This document shows, one piece after another, positions 44,502 to 53,808 of a stretch of 64,000 bases of DNA. Source of the stretch: Acinetobacter sp. LoGeW2-3 (lineage in GTDB: Bacteria; Pseudomonadota; Gammaproteobacteria; Pseudomonadales; Moraxellaceae); assembly GCF_002688565.1 (NCBI RefSeq), contig NZ_CP024011.1:2542001-2606000 (forward strand), read 5' to 3'. A model generated the notes under the pieces. It made no database searches and had not been told where the DNA came from. It saw nothing but the letters and a program-made list of their open reading frames with translations. Made by a program: the position numbers and the translations under genes. Each line of letters begins with the position of its first letter. The stretch's first letter is position 1.

Positions 44502-44532
44502 TTGACCTTCCAACCATAGGAAGGTTTAAGCT
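44502..44532 (+). promoter_or_regulatory. CueR-type MerR operator/promoter of copA
   Basis: The -35 TTGACC (44502-44507) overlaps ACCTTCC (44505-44511), and GGAAGGT (44519-44525) completes an inverted repeat with a 7-base centre. The -10 (TAAGCT, 44527-44532) lies 19 bases from the -35, the overlong spacing that MerR-family activators correct by twisting DNA. The arms match those of the E. coli copA promoter. Confidence 0.85.
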
Positions 44533-44575
44533 ATAGGCTAGATTTAAAGCATCAATAAAATGAAGGAGATGTGCC

Positions 44576-47260
44576 ATGCAGGAACAGTCTTACAATCAGC
44601 TGTATCAATACACTGTACAGATTGAAGGCATGACCTGTGCATCTTGCGTGGCGCGGGTCGAAAAAACCCTAAAGAAAATCGAAGGCGTGGTTTCTGCCAA
44701 TGTGAACCTATCTACGGAAAAGGCTTCGATCAGTGCTGAACGCGTGATTCCATATTCTGAGATTATCCAGAAAATAGAACGAACTGGCTTTAGTGTGGCG
44801 CAGCAGAAATTCGAGCTGGATATTGAAGGCATGACTTGTGCTTCCTGTGCAGCACGAATTGAAAAAGCCCTCAAGAAAATACCAGAAGTGCTTGAAGCAA
44901 ATGTGAATTTGTCTACTGAAAAGGCTTATGTTACTTCGGTTGGTTTCTTACAACAGCAAACCTTAGTCAAAGCCATTCAAAAAGCAGGTTTTGATGTCAA
45001 GGCGGATCAGCTGGAATTCAGTATTGATGGTATGACCTGTGCATCTTGTGTCGCACGGGTGGAAAAGGCACTAAACAAGGTAGAAGGAGTCACTGCTGCA
45101 CGCGTGAATCTGGCGACCGAAACGGCACAGGTATCTGGTTCAAAATTAAATGCTGCCGATCTGATTCAAGCGGTGAAAAAAGCTGGCTATGAGGCACAGC
45201 TGAAAACAACAAAAGTGAATTTTGCCGAACAGCAAAATTTCCAGCAGAAAAAAGTTGAAGAAACCGCAGCGCTGTATCGGGATTTATGGATTGCTTTGGC
45301 ACTGGCACTGCCAGTATTTATTCTGGAAATGGGATCGCATCTGATTCCGGCCTTCCATCATTGGATTGCACACAATATTGGTACCCAGAATAGCTGGTAT
45401 ATCCAGTTTGTACTGACCACGTTGGTATTACTATTTCCGGGACGGCGCTTCTACCAGCATGGGATTCCAGCCTTGCTGCGTCTGGCACCGGATATGAATT
45501 CGCTGGTCACAGTCGGTACATCGGCAGCTTATCTGTTCTCAGTAATTGCAACTTTCTTCCCGTCCTTGCTGCCACAAGCCACGGTGCATGTCTATTTTGA
45601 AGCGGCAGCCGTGATTATTGCCTTGATTCTGCTCGGGCGTTATCTGGAAGCACGTGCCAAGGGGAAAACATCACAAGCGATTCAATATCTCATTGGACTT
45701 CAACCTAAAACGGCACGAGTATTACAGGATGGACAATGGCTAGACCTGCCGATTTCTGCAGTGCAGCAAGGCATGACCATTGAAATCCGTCCGGGTGAGA
45801 AAGTCGCGGTGGATGGCGTAGTGATTTCCGGTCAGAGCTATGTGGATGAAGCGATGGTCACTGGTGAACCAGTACCGGTTGCAAAAAATATTGAAGACAA
45901 AGTGGTAGGTGGCACCATTAACCAGAATGGTACTTTGCAAATTCGTGCCACTGCTGTGGGTGAAGATTCAGTACTGGCGCAGATCATTAAAATGGTGGAG
46001 CAGGCACAGGGTGCCAAGCTGCCAATTCAGGCAGCGGTGGACAAAGTCACCTTGTGGTTTGTACCTGCTGTGATGGGTTTGGCTCTATTGACCTTTATTA
46101 TCTGGTTTCTGGTTGGACCTGAACCTCAGCTGACTTATGCTCTGGTTAGCGCCGTAGCCGTGTTAATTATTGCCTGTCCTTGTGCCATGGGGCTGGCTAC
46201 CCCAACCTCGATCATGGTCGGAACCGGGCGTGCTGCCGAACTTGGTGTGCTGTTCCGTAAAGGTGAAGCTTTGCAACTGCTGCAACAAACCAAAGTGGTA
46301 GCAGTCGATAAAACCGGAACCCTTACAGAAGGTAAACCAGTACTCACCGATTTTCAGATACAAGAAGGTTTTAATGAACAGCAGGTATTGCAACTAATTG
46401 CTTCAGTCGAAGCCAAATCTGAACATCCGATTGCCTATGCGATTGTGCAGGCTGCTAAAGAGTTGCAGATTGAATTACTCGAAGTCAGTGAATTTGATTC
46501 AATTACCGGTGCTGGCATTAAAGCACAAATTGGTGATCAAGAAATTCAGATCGGTGCAGAACGCTTGATGCAGCAGCTCGGTTTAAACACTGCAAGTTTT
46601 GCTGAAATTGCGGCTAAATTAGGGCGAGAAGGAAAAACGCCACTCTATGCTGCAATGAATAGTCAGCTGGCAGCGATTATTGCTGTAGCTGATCCGATTA
46701 AAGATACGACCTTTAAAGCCATTGAAGAGCTGCATCGTCAGGGACTGAAAGTGGCGATGATTACGGGTGATAATCCACATACAGCCAATGCTGTCGCACA
46801 ACAACTCAAAATTGACCATGTGATTGCCGAAGTGCTACCACATGAAAAAGTTGATGCGGTTAAAGTGTTGCAAGAACAGCATGGCATTGTGACTTTTGTT
46901 GGTGATGGTATTAATGATGCACCGGCACTGGCACAGGCGGATGTCGGTATGGCGATAGGGACAGGCACTGATGTAGCAATTGAAGCTGCCGATGTGGTGC
47001 TGATGTCAGGCAATCTGCAGCATGTGGCGACCGGGATTGGTATCAGTCAGGCCACGATCAAGAATATCCGACAGAACCTGTTCTGGGCCTTTGTTTATAA
47101 TATTGCGCTGATTCCAATTGCTGCCGGTATCTTGTATCCATTCTTTGGCATCTTGCTTTCGCCAATGTTTGCTGCAGGTGCGATGGCATTATCTTCGGTA
47201 TTTGTCGTGAGTAATGCTTTGCGTTTAAAGCTGTATCAGCCGGTATCAGCGCAGGAGTAG
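44576..47260 (+). CDS. copA: Copper-exporting P1B-type ATPase with three N-terminal metal-binding domains
   Basis: An 894-residue inner-membrane Cu(I) efflux pump. Three ferredoxin-like HMA domains carry MTCASC at Cys pairs 21/24, 88/91 and 155/158. Eight transmembrane helices follow, with the CPC motif in [12 protein letters not shown], the phosphorylation site [20 protein letters not shown] (the HP motif of the N domain), TGDNPHTA and [18 protein letters not shown]. Most bacterial CopA have one or two HMA domains, so three is on the high side. The start ATG follows AAGGAG. Regulation by the CueR box upstream is clear, and cueR and copZ follow in the same operon. Confidence 0.95.
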   Translation: MQEQSYNQLYQYTVQIEGMTCASCVARVEKTLKKIEGVVSANVNLSTEKASISAERVIPYSEIIQKIERTGFSVAQQKFELDIEGMTCASCAARIEKALKKIPEVLEANVNLSTEKAYVTSVGFLQQQTLVKAIQKAGFDVKADQLEFSIDGMTCASCVARVEKALNKVEGVTAARVNLATETAQVSGSKLNAADLIQAVKKAGYEAQLKTTKVNFAEQQNFQQKKVEETAALYRDLWIALALALPVFILEMGSHLIPAFHHWIAHNIGTQNSWYIQFVLTTLVLLFPGRRFYQHGIPALLRLAPDMNSLVTVGTSAAYLFSVIATFFPSLLPQATVHVYFEAAAVIIALILLGRYLEARAKGKTSQAIQYLIGLQPKTARVLQDGQWLDLPISAVQQGMTIEIRPGEKVAVDGVVISGQSYVDEAMVTGEPVPVAKNIEDKVVGGTINQNGTLQIRATAVGEDSVLAQIIKMVEQAQGAKLPIQAAVDKVTLWFVPAVMGLALLTFIIWFLVGPEPQLTYALVSAVAVLIIACPCAMGLATPTSIMVGTGRAAELGVLFRKGEALQLLQQTKVVAVDKTGTLTEGKPVLTDFQIQEGFNEQQVLQLIASVEAKSEHPIAYAIVQAAKELQIELLEVSEFDSITGAGIKAQIGDQEIQIGAERLMQQLGLNTASFAEIAAKLGREGKTPLYAAMNSQLAAIIAVADPIKDTTFKAIEELHRQGLKVAMITGDNPHTANAVAQQLKIDHVIAEVLPHEKVDAVKVLQEQHGIVTFVGDGINDAPALAQADVGMAIGTGTDVAIEAADVVLMSGNLQHVATGIGISQATIKNIRQNLFWAFVYNIALIPIAAGILYPFFGILLSPMFAAGAMALSSVFVVSNALRLKLYQPVSAQE

Positions 47261-47264
47261 ATCA

Positions 47265-47669
47265 ATGAATATTGGACAAGCCGCCAAACGTTCTGGTATT
47301 GCGGCCAAAATGATTCGCTATTATGAAGAGATTGGTCTGTTACCAAAGCCGAAACGTAGCGAAAGCGGCTATCGTGATTATAGTGAAGCAGATATTCGTA
47401 TGCTCAGTTTTATTCAGCATGCACGCGAGCTTGGTTTTTCCTCAGATCAAATGAAAGAACTGTTGGGATTATGGCGAAATGAATTGCGGCAGAGCAGCGA
47501 AGTGAAAGCTCTGGCACAAAAGCATATCACTACAATGGAACAGAGAATCCAGGACATGCAAGCCATGGTGGAAATTCTCAAGCAGTCTGTGGCACGTTGT
47601 GCTGGTAATGAACAGTCAGACTGTGCAATTTTACAGGGCATTGAGCAGGGGCTGGATACAAATCAATAA
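47265..47669 (+). CDS. cueR: Cu(I)-responsive MerR-family regulator
   Basis: A 134-residue activator. The N-terminal winged helix begins MNIGQAAKRSGIAAKMIRYYEEIGLL and continues KRSESGYRDYSEADIRMLSFIQHARELGFS; a long dimerisation helix follows; the C-terminal metal loop CAGNEQSDC (Cys near 112 and 120) has the two-Cys spacing used by CueR for Cu(I), Ag(I) or Au(I). It starts 4 bases after the copA stop with a GGAG-type site, so it is co-expressed with the pump it controls. The matching operator lies before copA (44502-44532). Confidence 0.93.
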   Translation: MNIGQAAKRSGIAAKMIRYYEEIGLLPKPKRSESGYRDYSEADIRMLSFIQHARELGFSSDQMKELLGLWRNELRQSSEVKALAQKHITTMEQRIQDMQAMVEILKQSVARCAGNEQSDCAILQGIEQGLDTNQ

Positions 47670-47724
47670 CCTGCAAAAGTACAAGCTTCAAGATAAAATT
47701 GAATTAACTTTAAGGAGTAAATAC

Positions 47725-47919
47725 ATGAAATTTCATATTGAAAATATGACTTGTGGCGGTTGTGCACGTAGTGTCACTGCAACCATCAAGGATCTGGATG
47801 AACATGCACACGTTGAAATTGACGTGGAGAAAAAGCTGGTTGAAGTAGAGACTGGTGTTCATCAGGATGAAATCGTTGCCGCGTTGACTGAAGATGGTTT
47901 TCCACCTGTAGCAGTATAA
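47725..47919 (+). CDS. copZ: Copper chaperone, HMA domain protein (CopZ-like)
   Basis: A 64-residue single HMA domain: IENMTCGGCARSVTATI with the Cys pair near residues 10 and 13, then VEIDVEKKLVEVET and a final hydrophobic strand. It would carry Cu(I) to CopA or CueR in the cytoplasm. I start at 47725 because TAAGGAG precedes this ATG; a longer in-frame extension back to 47599 overlaps cueR and lacks a site. It lies 55 bases after cueR and closes the operon with a terminator. Confidence 0.92.
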   Translation: MKFHIENMTCGGCARSVTATIKDLDEHAHVEIDVEKKLVEVETGVHQDEIVAALTEDGFPPVAV

Positions 47920-47937
47920 GCAGCGATATAAACTGCT

Positions 47938-47964
47938 AGCCTGACATGAATGTCAGGCTTTTTT
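47938..47964 (+). terminator. Rho-independent terminator of copA-cueR-copZ
   Basis: AGCCTGACA / TGTCAGGCT, perfect stem with a 4-base loop and six T. It abuts the stop codon of the convergent TetR gene. Confidence 0.9.
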
Positions 47965-48565
47965 ATGCAGTGGTACTTGGTGCAAGCATCAGCGCTTGAT
48001 TGACATATAGTTCAATCAGACGTTCCCGTGAACCAATCGCTTTTTGATAGCTGGTGGAATTGAGTAACAGCGACGCACCATAAGTCACCGTCCAGATAAA
48101 GGACAGGTAATCACGGATTGACATGCTGCTATGGTTGGCATCCAGATAGTCACGGGTAATGTCACGGATACTCAGAATACGTTCTTCACGGACCTGATAC
48201 AGTTCCTGAAACAGCTCCTTCAAACCTTTTTCAGTATTGGTCAGGCGCTCTTCAATCATATGCAATAGAATGGTCCGATTGGAATTATGCAAATGATAGA
48301 GCATATATTCCGACACATAGGTACGGAAATCGGCATTAAAACGTTTGGAAATCTCTAGCAGACGTTTTTCATTTAAAATAATCAATTCCAGATATAACTG
48401 GTTTTTACTTTTAAAATGCTTGTAAATGGTCCCCTTGGCAATATCCATTTCACTGGCAAGTTCATTCAGCGTAATATCTTCGTTATTATCCAGCAGCAAG
48501 CTTTCGGCCATGCTGAGGATTTTTTCTTTACGCAAAAGAAAGTTCTGTTGTCTTACACTGCTCAT
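47963..48565 (-). CDS. TetR-family transcriptional regulator
   Basis: A 200-residue repressor. The N-terminal helix-turn-helix is typical (ILSMAESLLLDNNEDITLNELASEMDIAKGTIYKHFKSKNQLY, about residues 16-58). The C-terminal all-helical ligand and dimer domain is not assignable to a specific subfamily. It is transcribed alone, convergent with the copper operon. The gene divergent from it is absent, so its target is not adjacent, unless it controls the metallopeptidase gene further upstream on the same strand. The ligand is unknown. Confidence 0.87.
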   Translation of the reverse strand: MSSVRQQNFLLRKEKILSMAESLLLDNNEDITLNELASEMDIAKGTIYKHFKSKNQLYLELIILNEKRLLEISKRFNADFRTYVSEYMLYHLHNSNRTILLHMIEERLTNTEKGLKELFQELYQVREERILSIRDITRDYLDANHSSMSIRDYLSFIWTVTYGASLLLNSTSYQKAIGSRERLIELYVNQALMLAPSTTA

Positions 48566-48774
48566 CTTATCTTTACTAACGTGTCGAAAAAGAACAATAA
48601 CAGCCTAATTATTTTCAGATTAAATGACTATCAAACTATGGTCGTGCATCGTGATAAAATAGTTTAATAATTAATCGTATATTCACTAAATTTCTGAAAA
48701 TTACCAGGATCTGGTCATTAAATTGCAATTTAGAGGGAAATTATTTTCCTTTAATGATGCTGCTGTGATTCTGG

Positions 48775-49869
48775 CTATCTGTTTTCTGATTCACCTTCCT
48801 TAAACATTTTATCCAGCACATGGCGGTGGATAAAACGCAGCTTGTCTTTCACCACTTCAGTGAGCGTAAATGGATAAGCATCTTCTAGGCCCATACTTCG
48901 ATTTAGGGCATTCAGGTTGAAAGTTAAAGTGATCCAATTATCCAGAATGTGCTCAAAATCTTTGCCGCCAATCGGACATTCTTTAAAGGACATGCTCGCT
49001 AGAGTTTTACCATTTCCATCTACACGCAAACCGGCATAGAAAGCGGTTTCCAATGTTTCCATGATATGCAGATAATGCGCCCAAGTTTCTGCCCAGTCTT
49101 CCCATGGATGTGAGGTGGCATAGGTACTAATGTATTTTTCCTGCCAATCTTCTGGCGCACCTTTTTCATAATGGCGCTGCAGTGCAGCTGCATAGTCCTG
49201 ACGCTCATCTCCAAAATAAAGTCTAAATTCTTCAATAAGTTCTGGATGCAGATGTTGCATGACACTCAGATAAAAATGCCCACTTTCATGGCGGAAGTGA
49301 CCCAAAAGAGTGCGATAATTTTCGCCCATATCAATACGCGTGGTTTCCCGATACACCACATCTGCTTCAATGGCATTCATAGTAATCAGGCCATTGGAAT
49401 GTCCGGTTAAAACCGGTTTCCCATCCATCGGCAATAGAAAATTAAAACGTAGGCCAAACTTATCATCATCCGAACGTTTGGGACGCGGCATCATGTTCAT
49501 GCGCTGGGTGAGATATAAAAAGCGCCGTTTTGCCTGTTCCAGGCGGGACCAATATGTGATGACCTCAGGATCGTCCAGATTCGGAATGATATGGGTCAGC
49601 TGACAAGATTCACAGTAATCCTCGTCACAATCCCCCGGAATCATCCAGTTACAGACCTGATAGTGGGTATAGTTATAGCAGGGCTTATAGTGCGTGGCGC
49701 GATATTCCGATTTCAGCGGAATCCATTCATCTTCACTACGTTTTTCAAAAGTGCACATGTCCTTTTCCGATGCAATATAGCCAATCGGAGACTTGCAGTG
49801 ATGGCATTCAGTCGAATAGAAAAAGATCTGATGCTCACATTTGGGACATTCAAAATATTTCATCTGCAC
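48775..49869 (-). CDS. Putative zinc-binding metallopeptidase (Peptidase_Mx type)
   Basis: A 364-residue cytosolic-looking protein. The N-terminal 70 residues form a zinc-ribbon-like segment with CPKCEHQ and CHHCKS, and further pairs CNWMIPGDCDEDYCESC near 75-90. The core carries a metallopeptidase motif HESGHFY (about 200-206, HExxH), followed by EDWAETWAHYLHIMETLE, whose Glu and His may be further ligands. The order of zinc ribbon followed by a zincin-like domain is the layout of the little-studied zinc-binding metallopeptidase family. No signal peptide is present. Substrate unknown. Transcribed alone. Confidence 0.8.
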   Translation of the reverse strand: MQMKYFECPKCEHQIFFYSTECHHCKSPIGYIASEKDMCTFEKRSEDEWIPLKSEYRATHYKPCYNYTHYQVCNWMIPGDCDEDYCESCQLTHIIPNLDDPEVITYWSRLEQAKRRFLYLTQRMNMMPRPKRSDDDKFGLRFNFLLPMDGKPVLTGHSNGLITMNAIEADVVYRETTRIDMGENYRTLLGHFRHESGHFYLSVMQHLHPELIEEFRLYFGDERQDYAAALQRHYEKGAPEDWQEKYISTYATSHPWEDWAETWAHYLHIMETLETAFYAGLRVDGNGKTLASMSFKECPIGGKDFEHILDNWITLTFNLNALNRSMGLEDAYPFTLTEVVKDKLRFIHRHVLDKMFKEGESENR

Positions 49870-50178
49870 TCCGTGAAAAGCATGGAACCGGCATGCTTGA
49901 GTAATTTAACTTAAAATAATCCTTTATAAATCAGTTAAATTAACACTTTTAATTCAGTCACTTAACTAACAAAAATCGAATTACTCAATAGAGGGGCTGC
50001 CTTCATAGTTTAGCTTGAGTTGAAGATAGGTGAAATGTCATTCTCAATTTTTATGTAAGAAAATTGAATTTCTATCTTGGCACGATAAATGCTTTATTTT
50101 GATGCAATATTTTCTGTTTTTTGATCAATTGTTCCGCTTTGGAACGTGATGAATCAAATTGATGCATATAGGGCCAAG
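49870..50178. other. Gene-free region upstream of ureE
   Basis: About 300 bases between the divergent metallopeptidase and urease genes. GTTCC gcttt GGAAC (50131-50145) is a small inverted repeat just before the ureE reading frame and might be an operator or a translation-affecting hairpin. The reading frame of ureE is open from 50146, but I prefer the ATG at 50179. Confidence 0.45.
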
Positions 50179-50661
50179 ATGAAGATTTTTACCCAACGTC
50201 TGGAAGATGCCAGCCATACCGCTGACATTGAAAGCATTGAACTCAGCTTTGATACGCGTCAAAAAAGTCGTTTTCGCGCGACGCTGAAAAATGGTACCGA
50301 TATTGGTGCAGACCTGCCACGTACCGGGATTTTACGTAGTGGCTCGGTGATTGCGACTGAAAATGGTGAATTGCTGCGTGTAAATGCCAAGCCAGAAACC
50401 TTGATGCAAGTCACCGCAGATCATGATTTTGATCTTTTAAAAGCAGCCTATCACTTGGGTAACCGTCATGTACCGCTGATGCTGACACCAACAGCACTGT
50501 ATTTTGAACCAGATCATGTTCTGGCTGAGATGGTCGAAGGATTAGGCTTACGTGTAGATACGGTACAACATCCATTTGAACCAGAAAGTGGCGCTTATGC
50601 CCAGCACCAGCATGACCACCGTTTAAGCCCAATCAAGTCGCTGCATCATGTCGCACATTAA
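50179..50661 (+). CDS. ureE: Urease accessory protein UreE (nickel chaperone)
   Basis: A 160-residue nickel-delivery protein. It begins [12 protein letters not shown], the expected start of the UreE N-terminal domain. [26 protein letters not shown], then [14 protein letters not shown] with the conserved dimer-interface His, and the C-terminal tail with several His ([17 protein letters not shown]) are all present. The tail is shorter than the His-rich tail of Klebsiella. An upstream in-frame ATG at 50149 cannot be excluded. It is the first gene of the urease cluster here and overlaps ureF by 14 bases. Confidence 0.93.
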   Translation: MKIFTQRLEDASHTADIESIELSFDTRQKSRFRATLKNGTDIGADLPRTGILRSGSVIATENGELLRVNAKPETLMQVTADHDFDLLKAAYHLGNRHVPLMLTPTALYFEPDHVLAEMVEGLGLRVDTVQHPFEPESGAYAQHQHDHRLSPIKSLHHVAH

Positions 50662-51313
50662 GGCTTCGCAGCTACTCAGTTTGTTGACTCTGTCTTCGAC
50701 GGCGCTGCCGATCGGGGCTTACTGTTATTCGCAAGGCGTAGAAAGTGCGATTGATACCGGTCTGATTCATGACGAAGCTTCCAGCATTGCTTACTTTAAT
50801 GAAGTATTGGAAATGCTATTACTGCGTTTCGAACTACCAATTTTAAAGCGCCTAATGCAAAGCTATGACGATGAAGCCACATTCCAAAATTGGGCTGAAA
50901 TTTACAGAGCGAGCCGGGAAAGTAAGGAGCTATTGGCAGAATCGCAACAGCTGGCTTTTTCACTGAATGCCTGGATTCGCGATGTGTTAAAGAGACCAGT
51001 AAAAGTAAAAAAACAGTATGGCTATGTGCCTGTTTATGCCCAGTTGTGTGGCGAGCTACAACTCGAAGTCGATGATGTACTGACAGCTTATGCCTTTGCA
51101 GTGCTGGAGAATCAGGTATTGGCCGCGGTGAAAACTGTGCCTTTGGGGCAGATGAGTGGCCAGCGGATTTTGTGGTACCTGCATGGGGAAATTCCGGCAC
51201 TAATTCAGCGTGCCATCGCCCTGAGCGATGACGAGATGAGTAGTGCTTTACCCAATTACGCCATGCTCAGTATGCACCATGAAAATCAATATTCACGTTT
51301 ATTTAGATCTTAA
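50648..51313 (+). CDS. ureF: Urease accessory protein UreF
   Basis: A 221-residue all-helical protein that joins UreD and UreG in the urease activation complex. [22 protein letters not shown] near the N-terminus is the family signature, and the C-terminal [21 protein letters not shown] is typical of the segment that inserts into UreD/H. Translation overlaps ureE. All parts look intact. Confidence 0.94.
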   Translation: MSHIKASQLLSLLTLSSTALPIGAYCYSQGVESAIDTGLIHDEASSIAYFNEVLEMLLLRFELPILKRLMQSYDDEATFQNWAEIYRASRESKELLAESQQLAFSLNAWIRDVLKRPVKVKKQYGYVPVYAQLCGELQLEVDDVLTAYAFAVLENQVLAAVKTVPLGQMSGQRILWYLHGEIPALIQRAIALSDDEMSSALPNYAMLSMHHENQYSRLFRS

Positions 51314-51330
51314 AAATTAAAGGAAAAATT

Positions 51331-51945
51331 ATGTCAGAACGTAGTCCATTACGCGTTGGTATCGGTGGTCCAGTCGGTTCAGGTAAAACGGCGCTAACCC
51401 TGAATTTATGTCAGGCATTGCGTAATAAATACAACATGGCCGTGGTCACCAATGACATCTATACCAAGGAAGACTCCAACTTTCTGACCCGTAATGAAGC
51501 CATGTCACCAGACCGTATTGTCGGTGTAGAAACAGGTGGCTGTCCGCATACTGCAATTCGTGAAGATGCATCCATTAACCTGGCTGCGATTGATGATCTA
51601 TGTGAAAAGTTTGATGGTCTGGAATTGATCATCATTGAAAGTGGCGGCGATAACCTGGCTGCGACATTTAGTCCTGAGCTTTCTGATCTAACTTTATATG
51701 TGATTGATGTTGCCGGTGGTGAAAAGATTCCTCGTAAAGGTGGTCCAGGTATTACCAAGTCGGACTTGTTGATCATTAATAAAACTGACCTTGCACCAAT
51801 GGTGGGTGCCAATCTTGATGTGATGGATCAGGATGCGAAACGTATGCGTGGAGAGAAGCCATTTCTGTTCTCCAATATGAAAACCAAAGATGGTCTGGAA
51901 CAGATTATCGAATTCATTGAAAAACAGGGTCTGTTTAAGGCCTAA
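51331..51945 (+). CDS. ureG: Urease accessory GTPase UreG
   Basis: A 204-residue SIMIBI GTPase driving nickel insertion. P-loop [12 protein letters not shown] (about 8-19), [11 protein letters not shown], the metal-binding CPH in [16 protein letters not shown] (about 66-81), [11 protein letters not shown] and the base-specificity NKTD near 145 are all present. It follows ureF after 17 bases with an AAAGGAAAA site. Intact. Confidence 0.96.
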   Translation: MSERSPLRVGIGGPVGSGKTALTLNLCQALRNKYNMAVVTNDIYTKEDSNFLTRNEAMSPDRIVGVETGGCPHTAIREDASINLAAIDDLCEKFDGLELIIIESGGDNLAATFSPELSDLTLYVIDVAGGEKIPRKGGPGITKSDLLIINKTDLAPMVGANLDVMDQDAKRMRGEKPFLFSNMKTKDGLEQIIEFIEKQGLFKA

Positions 51946-51963
51946 CTCGGTCAGTCAGGATTA

Positions 51964-52857
51964 GTGCACAGCAAGATGAATAGCGTGGTAGAAGCAGAAC
52001 ACGGATCGGCAACAAAACTCTGGTTTGCACGTTTGCAACTGGGGTTTGAAGCAGATGCCAGCACAGGACGAACCATCCTGCAGCATCGCAGGCATGAAGG
52101 GCCGGTGCGTGTGCAGAAAATGCTATGGCCTGAAAAGACCGGGGTCTGCCACGCCATTATTGTGCATCCACCTGCCGGGATTGCCGGTGGTGATCATCTC
52201 AGCTTTGACATGAAGGTTGGACCGCATGCGCATGGGCTTGTCACTACGCCAGGAGCAGGCAAATGGTACAAGACAAATCTAAAACAGGCCTATCAGCATA
52301 TTGATATCCGGGTGGAAGAACAGGGAATTTTTGAATGGCTGCCACAAGAAACCATGCTGTTTGATGGGGCCAATGCGCATGCCTCAACCACGATTCAGCT
52401 CGATCAAACTGCCAGTTTTATTGGCTGGGACATGCTGGTCATTGGTCGTCAGGCAAGATCTGAGCAGTTTGAGCAGGGTGGTTATCGTAGCCGATTTTTA
52501 CTGTATCGCGGTTCAAAGCTGTTGGTTGCAGATCAGTTGAAATTTTTTGGTCAGGATCGATGGCTAAAATCTTGCCTCGGCATGAATGGTCATGCAGTGA
52601 TGGGTAGCTTCTGGGCGGTGCCGCCGGAAAAATACCGTGCCAGCTTTTATCTGGATGAGCATCTGGATCTAATCCGTGAATTGATTATGCGTATGGATGT
52701 TCCGGTGACTTTGACCTTGCTAGATGATGTGATCACAGCCCGTTATCTCGGAGATGATGTGCGCCAGTGTCATGATGCCTTTGCTGCGATTCGTGCAAGA
52801 TTACGCCGTTACTGGTTTGGTCTAGATGAAGAGTTTCCGAGGATTTGGAGGACGTAA
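51964..52857 (+). CDS. ureD: Urease accessory protein UreD
   Basis: A 297-residue beta-rich scaffold binding urease during activation. [41 protein letters not shown] (about 37-76) and [11 protein letters not shown] are the family marks. I take the GTG at 51964 as start, preceded by AGGA; the ATG at 51976 is an alternative. Here ureD follows ureG, whereas in the common enterobacterial-type clusters ureD precedes ureA. The next 315 bases, to ureA, are filled with palindromic repeats. Confidence 0.93.
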   Translation: MHSKMNSVVEAEHGSATKLWFARLQLGFEADASTGRTILQHRRHEGPVRVQKMLWPEKTGVCHAIIVHPPAGIAGGDHLSFDMKVGPHAHGLVTTPGAGKWYKTNLKQAYQHIDIRVEEQGIFEWLPQETMLFDGANAHASTTIQLDQTASFIGWDMLVIGRQARSEQFEQGGYRSRFLLYRGSKLLVADQLKFFGQDRWLKSCLGMNGHAVMGSFWAVPPEKYRASFYLDEHLDLIRELIMRMDVPVTLTLLDDVITARYLGDDVRQCHDAFAAIRARLRRYWFGLDEEFPRIWRT

Positions 52858-52862
52858 TTTTG

Positions 52863-53120
52863 TTCTCACCCTCATCCCAACCTTCTCCCAGAGGGAGAAG
52901 GAGTAACATCTATTTAACTGGTAAGGTTCTCCCTCCCTTTGGGATGAGAGACAACGTCTCGCAAGAGAGGGAAGGTAATGAACATTGAATCCCTCCCGAC
53001 CTCCCTTTAATAAAGGGAGGGGCTTCATTATGGATTCGATTGCTAGTGAATTTTCATCAGCTTTAGCTTTTAAAAGAGCTGAAAAAAACCCTCTTTGAAA
53101 AAGAGGGGTTTGGGGAGATT
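52863..53120. repeat. Cluster of palindromic repeats between ureD and ureA (units 1-4)
   Basis: Unit 1 (52863-52903) has arms CCTTCTCCC / GGGAGAAGG after CTCACCCTCATCCCAA. Unit 2 (52924-52975) contains TTCTCCCTCCC and GAGAGGGAAGG arms around GAGACAACGTCTC. Unit 3 (52987-53022) has CCTCCCTTT / AAAGGGAGG after GAATCCCTCCCGA. Unit 4 (53086-53120) has AACCCTCTTT / AAAGAGGGGTTT followed by GGGGAGATT. Units 1, 3 and 4 recur as reverse complements, in mirror order, after ureC. They look like REP-type intergenic elements, and no transposase is nearby. Confidence 0.75.
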
Positions 53121-53172
53121 AACCTTGCACAAAATTTGCTTTAGAAAAATTGAAATATATTAGGAAAGAGAT

Positions 53173-53475
53173 ATGGAACTCAATCCCACAGAAAAAGACA
53201 AGCTACTGATTTTTACTGCAGGACTGGTGGCGGAGCGTCGTAAGGCACGCGGACTGAAGCTGAATTACCCGGAAGCCATTGCTTTTATTTCAGCAGCATT
53301 GCTGGAAGGTGCGCGTGATGGTATGAGCGTGAGTGAGCTGATGCATTTCGGTACGACTTTGCTCAAGCGTGAAGATGTGATGGAAGGCGTGCCGGAAATG
53401 ATTGCTGAAGTTCAGGTTGAAGCGACTTTCCCGGATGGTTCCAAACTTGTCACTGTGCATCAGCCGATTGTCTAG
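53173..53475 (+). CDS. ureA: Urease subunit gamma
   Basis: A 100-residue structural subunit. [40 protein letters not shown] and the tail [20 protein letters not shown] are the gamma subunit pattern. It is followed 9 bases later by ureB. The ribosome site is AGGAAAGAG before the ATG. The promoter must lie in or before the repeat cluster unless transcription runs through from ureD. Confidence 0.96.
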   Translation: MELNPTEKDKLLIFTAGLVAERRKARGLKLNYPEAIAFISAALLEGARDGMSVSELMHFGTTLLKREDVMEGVPEMIAEVQVEATFPDGSKLVTVHQPIV

Positions 53476-53484
53476 GAGCAGATT

Positions 53485-53793
53485 ATGATTCCAGGGGAAA
53501 TTATTACGCCAGATCTGGACATTGAAATGAATGTCGGTCGGCAGACTTTAAAACTTACGGTGTCTAATGCTGGTGACCGTCCGATTCAGGTGGGTTCACA
53601 TTTTCATTTTTATGAAGCGAATGATGCTTTGCAGTTTGACCGTGAACAAGCCAAAGGTTATCGCCTGAATATTGCAGCAGGAACCGCAGTGCGATTTGAG
53701 CCAGGCCAAAGCCGTGATGTTGAACTGGTGGCATTGGCAGGCAAGCGTGAAGTGTATGGCTTTGCGGGTCGTGTCATGGGTAAGTTGGACTAA
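53485..53793 (+). CDS. ureB: Urease subunit beta
   Basis: A 102-residue structural subunit starting [19 protein letters not shown], with the conserved [26 protein letters not shown] and the C-terminal [18 protein letters not shown] short linker to ureC (15 bases) shows co-translation within the operon. Confidence 0.96.
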   Translation: MIPGEIITPDLDIEMNVGRQTLKLTVSNAGDRPIQVGSHFHFYEANDALQFDREQAKGYRLNIAAGTAVRFEPGQSRDVELVALAGKREVYGFAGRVMGKLD

Positions 53794-53808
53794 GAGGATA
53801 ACAATAAA

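Noticed and set aside
44605..47013. Long antisense open frames inside copA and similar ones inside ureC, ureG, cysK and sstT
   Set aside because: They are opposite-strand shadows of strongly coding genes, with odd compositions and no ribosome sites.
47599..47724. N-terminal extension of copZ overlapping cueR
   Set aside because: The extension is not HMA-like and has no ribosome site; the ATG at 47725 has TAAGGAG.
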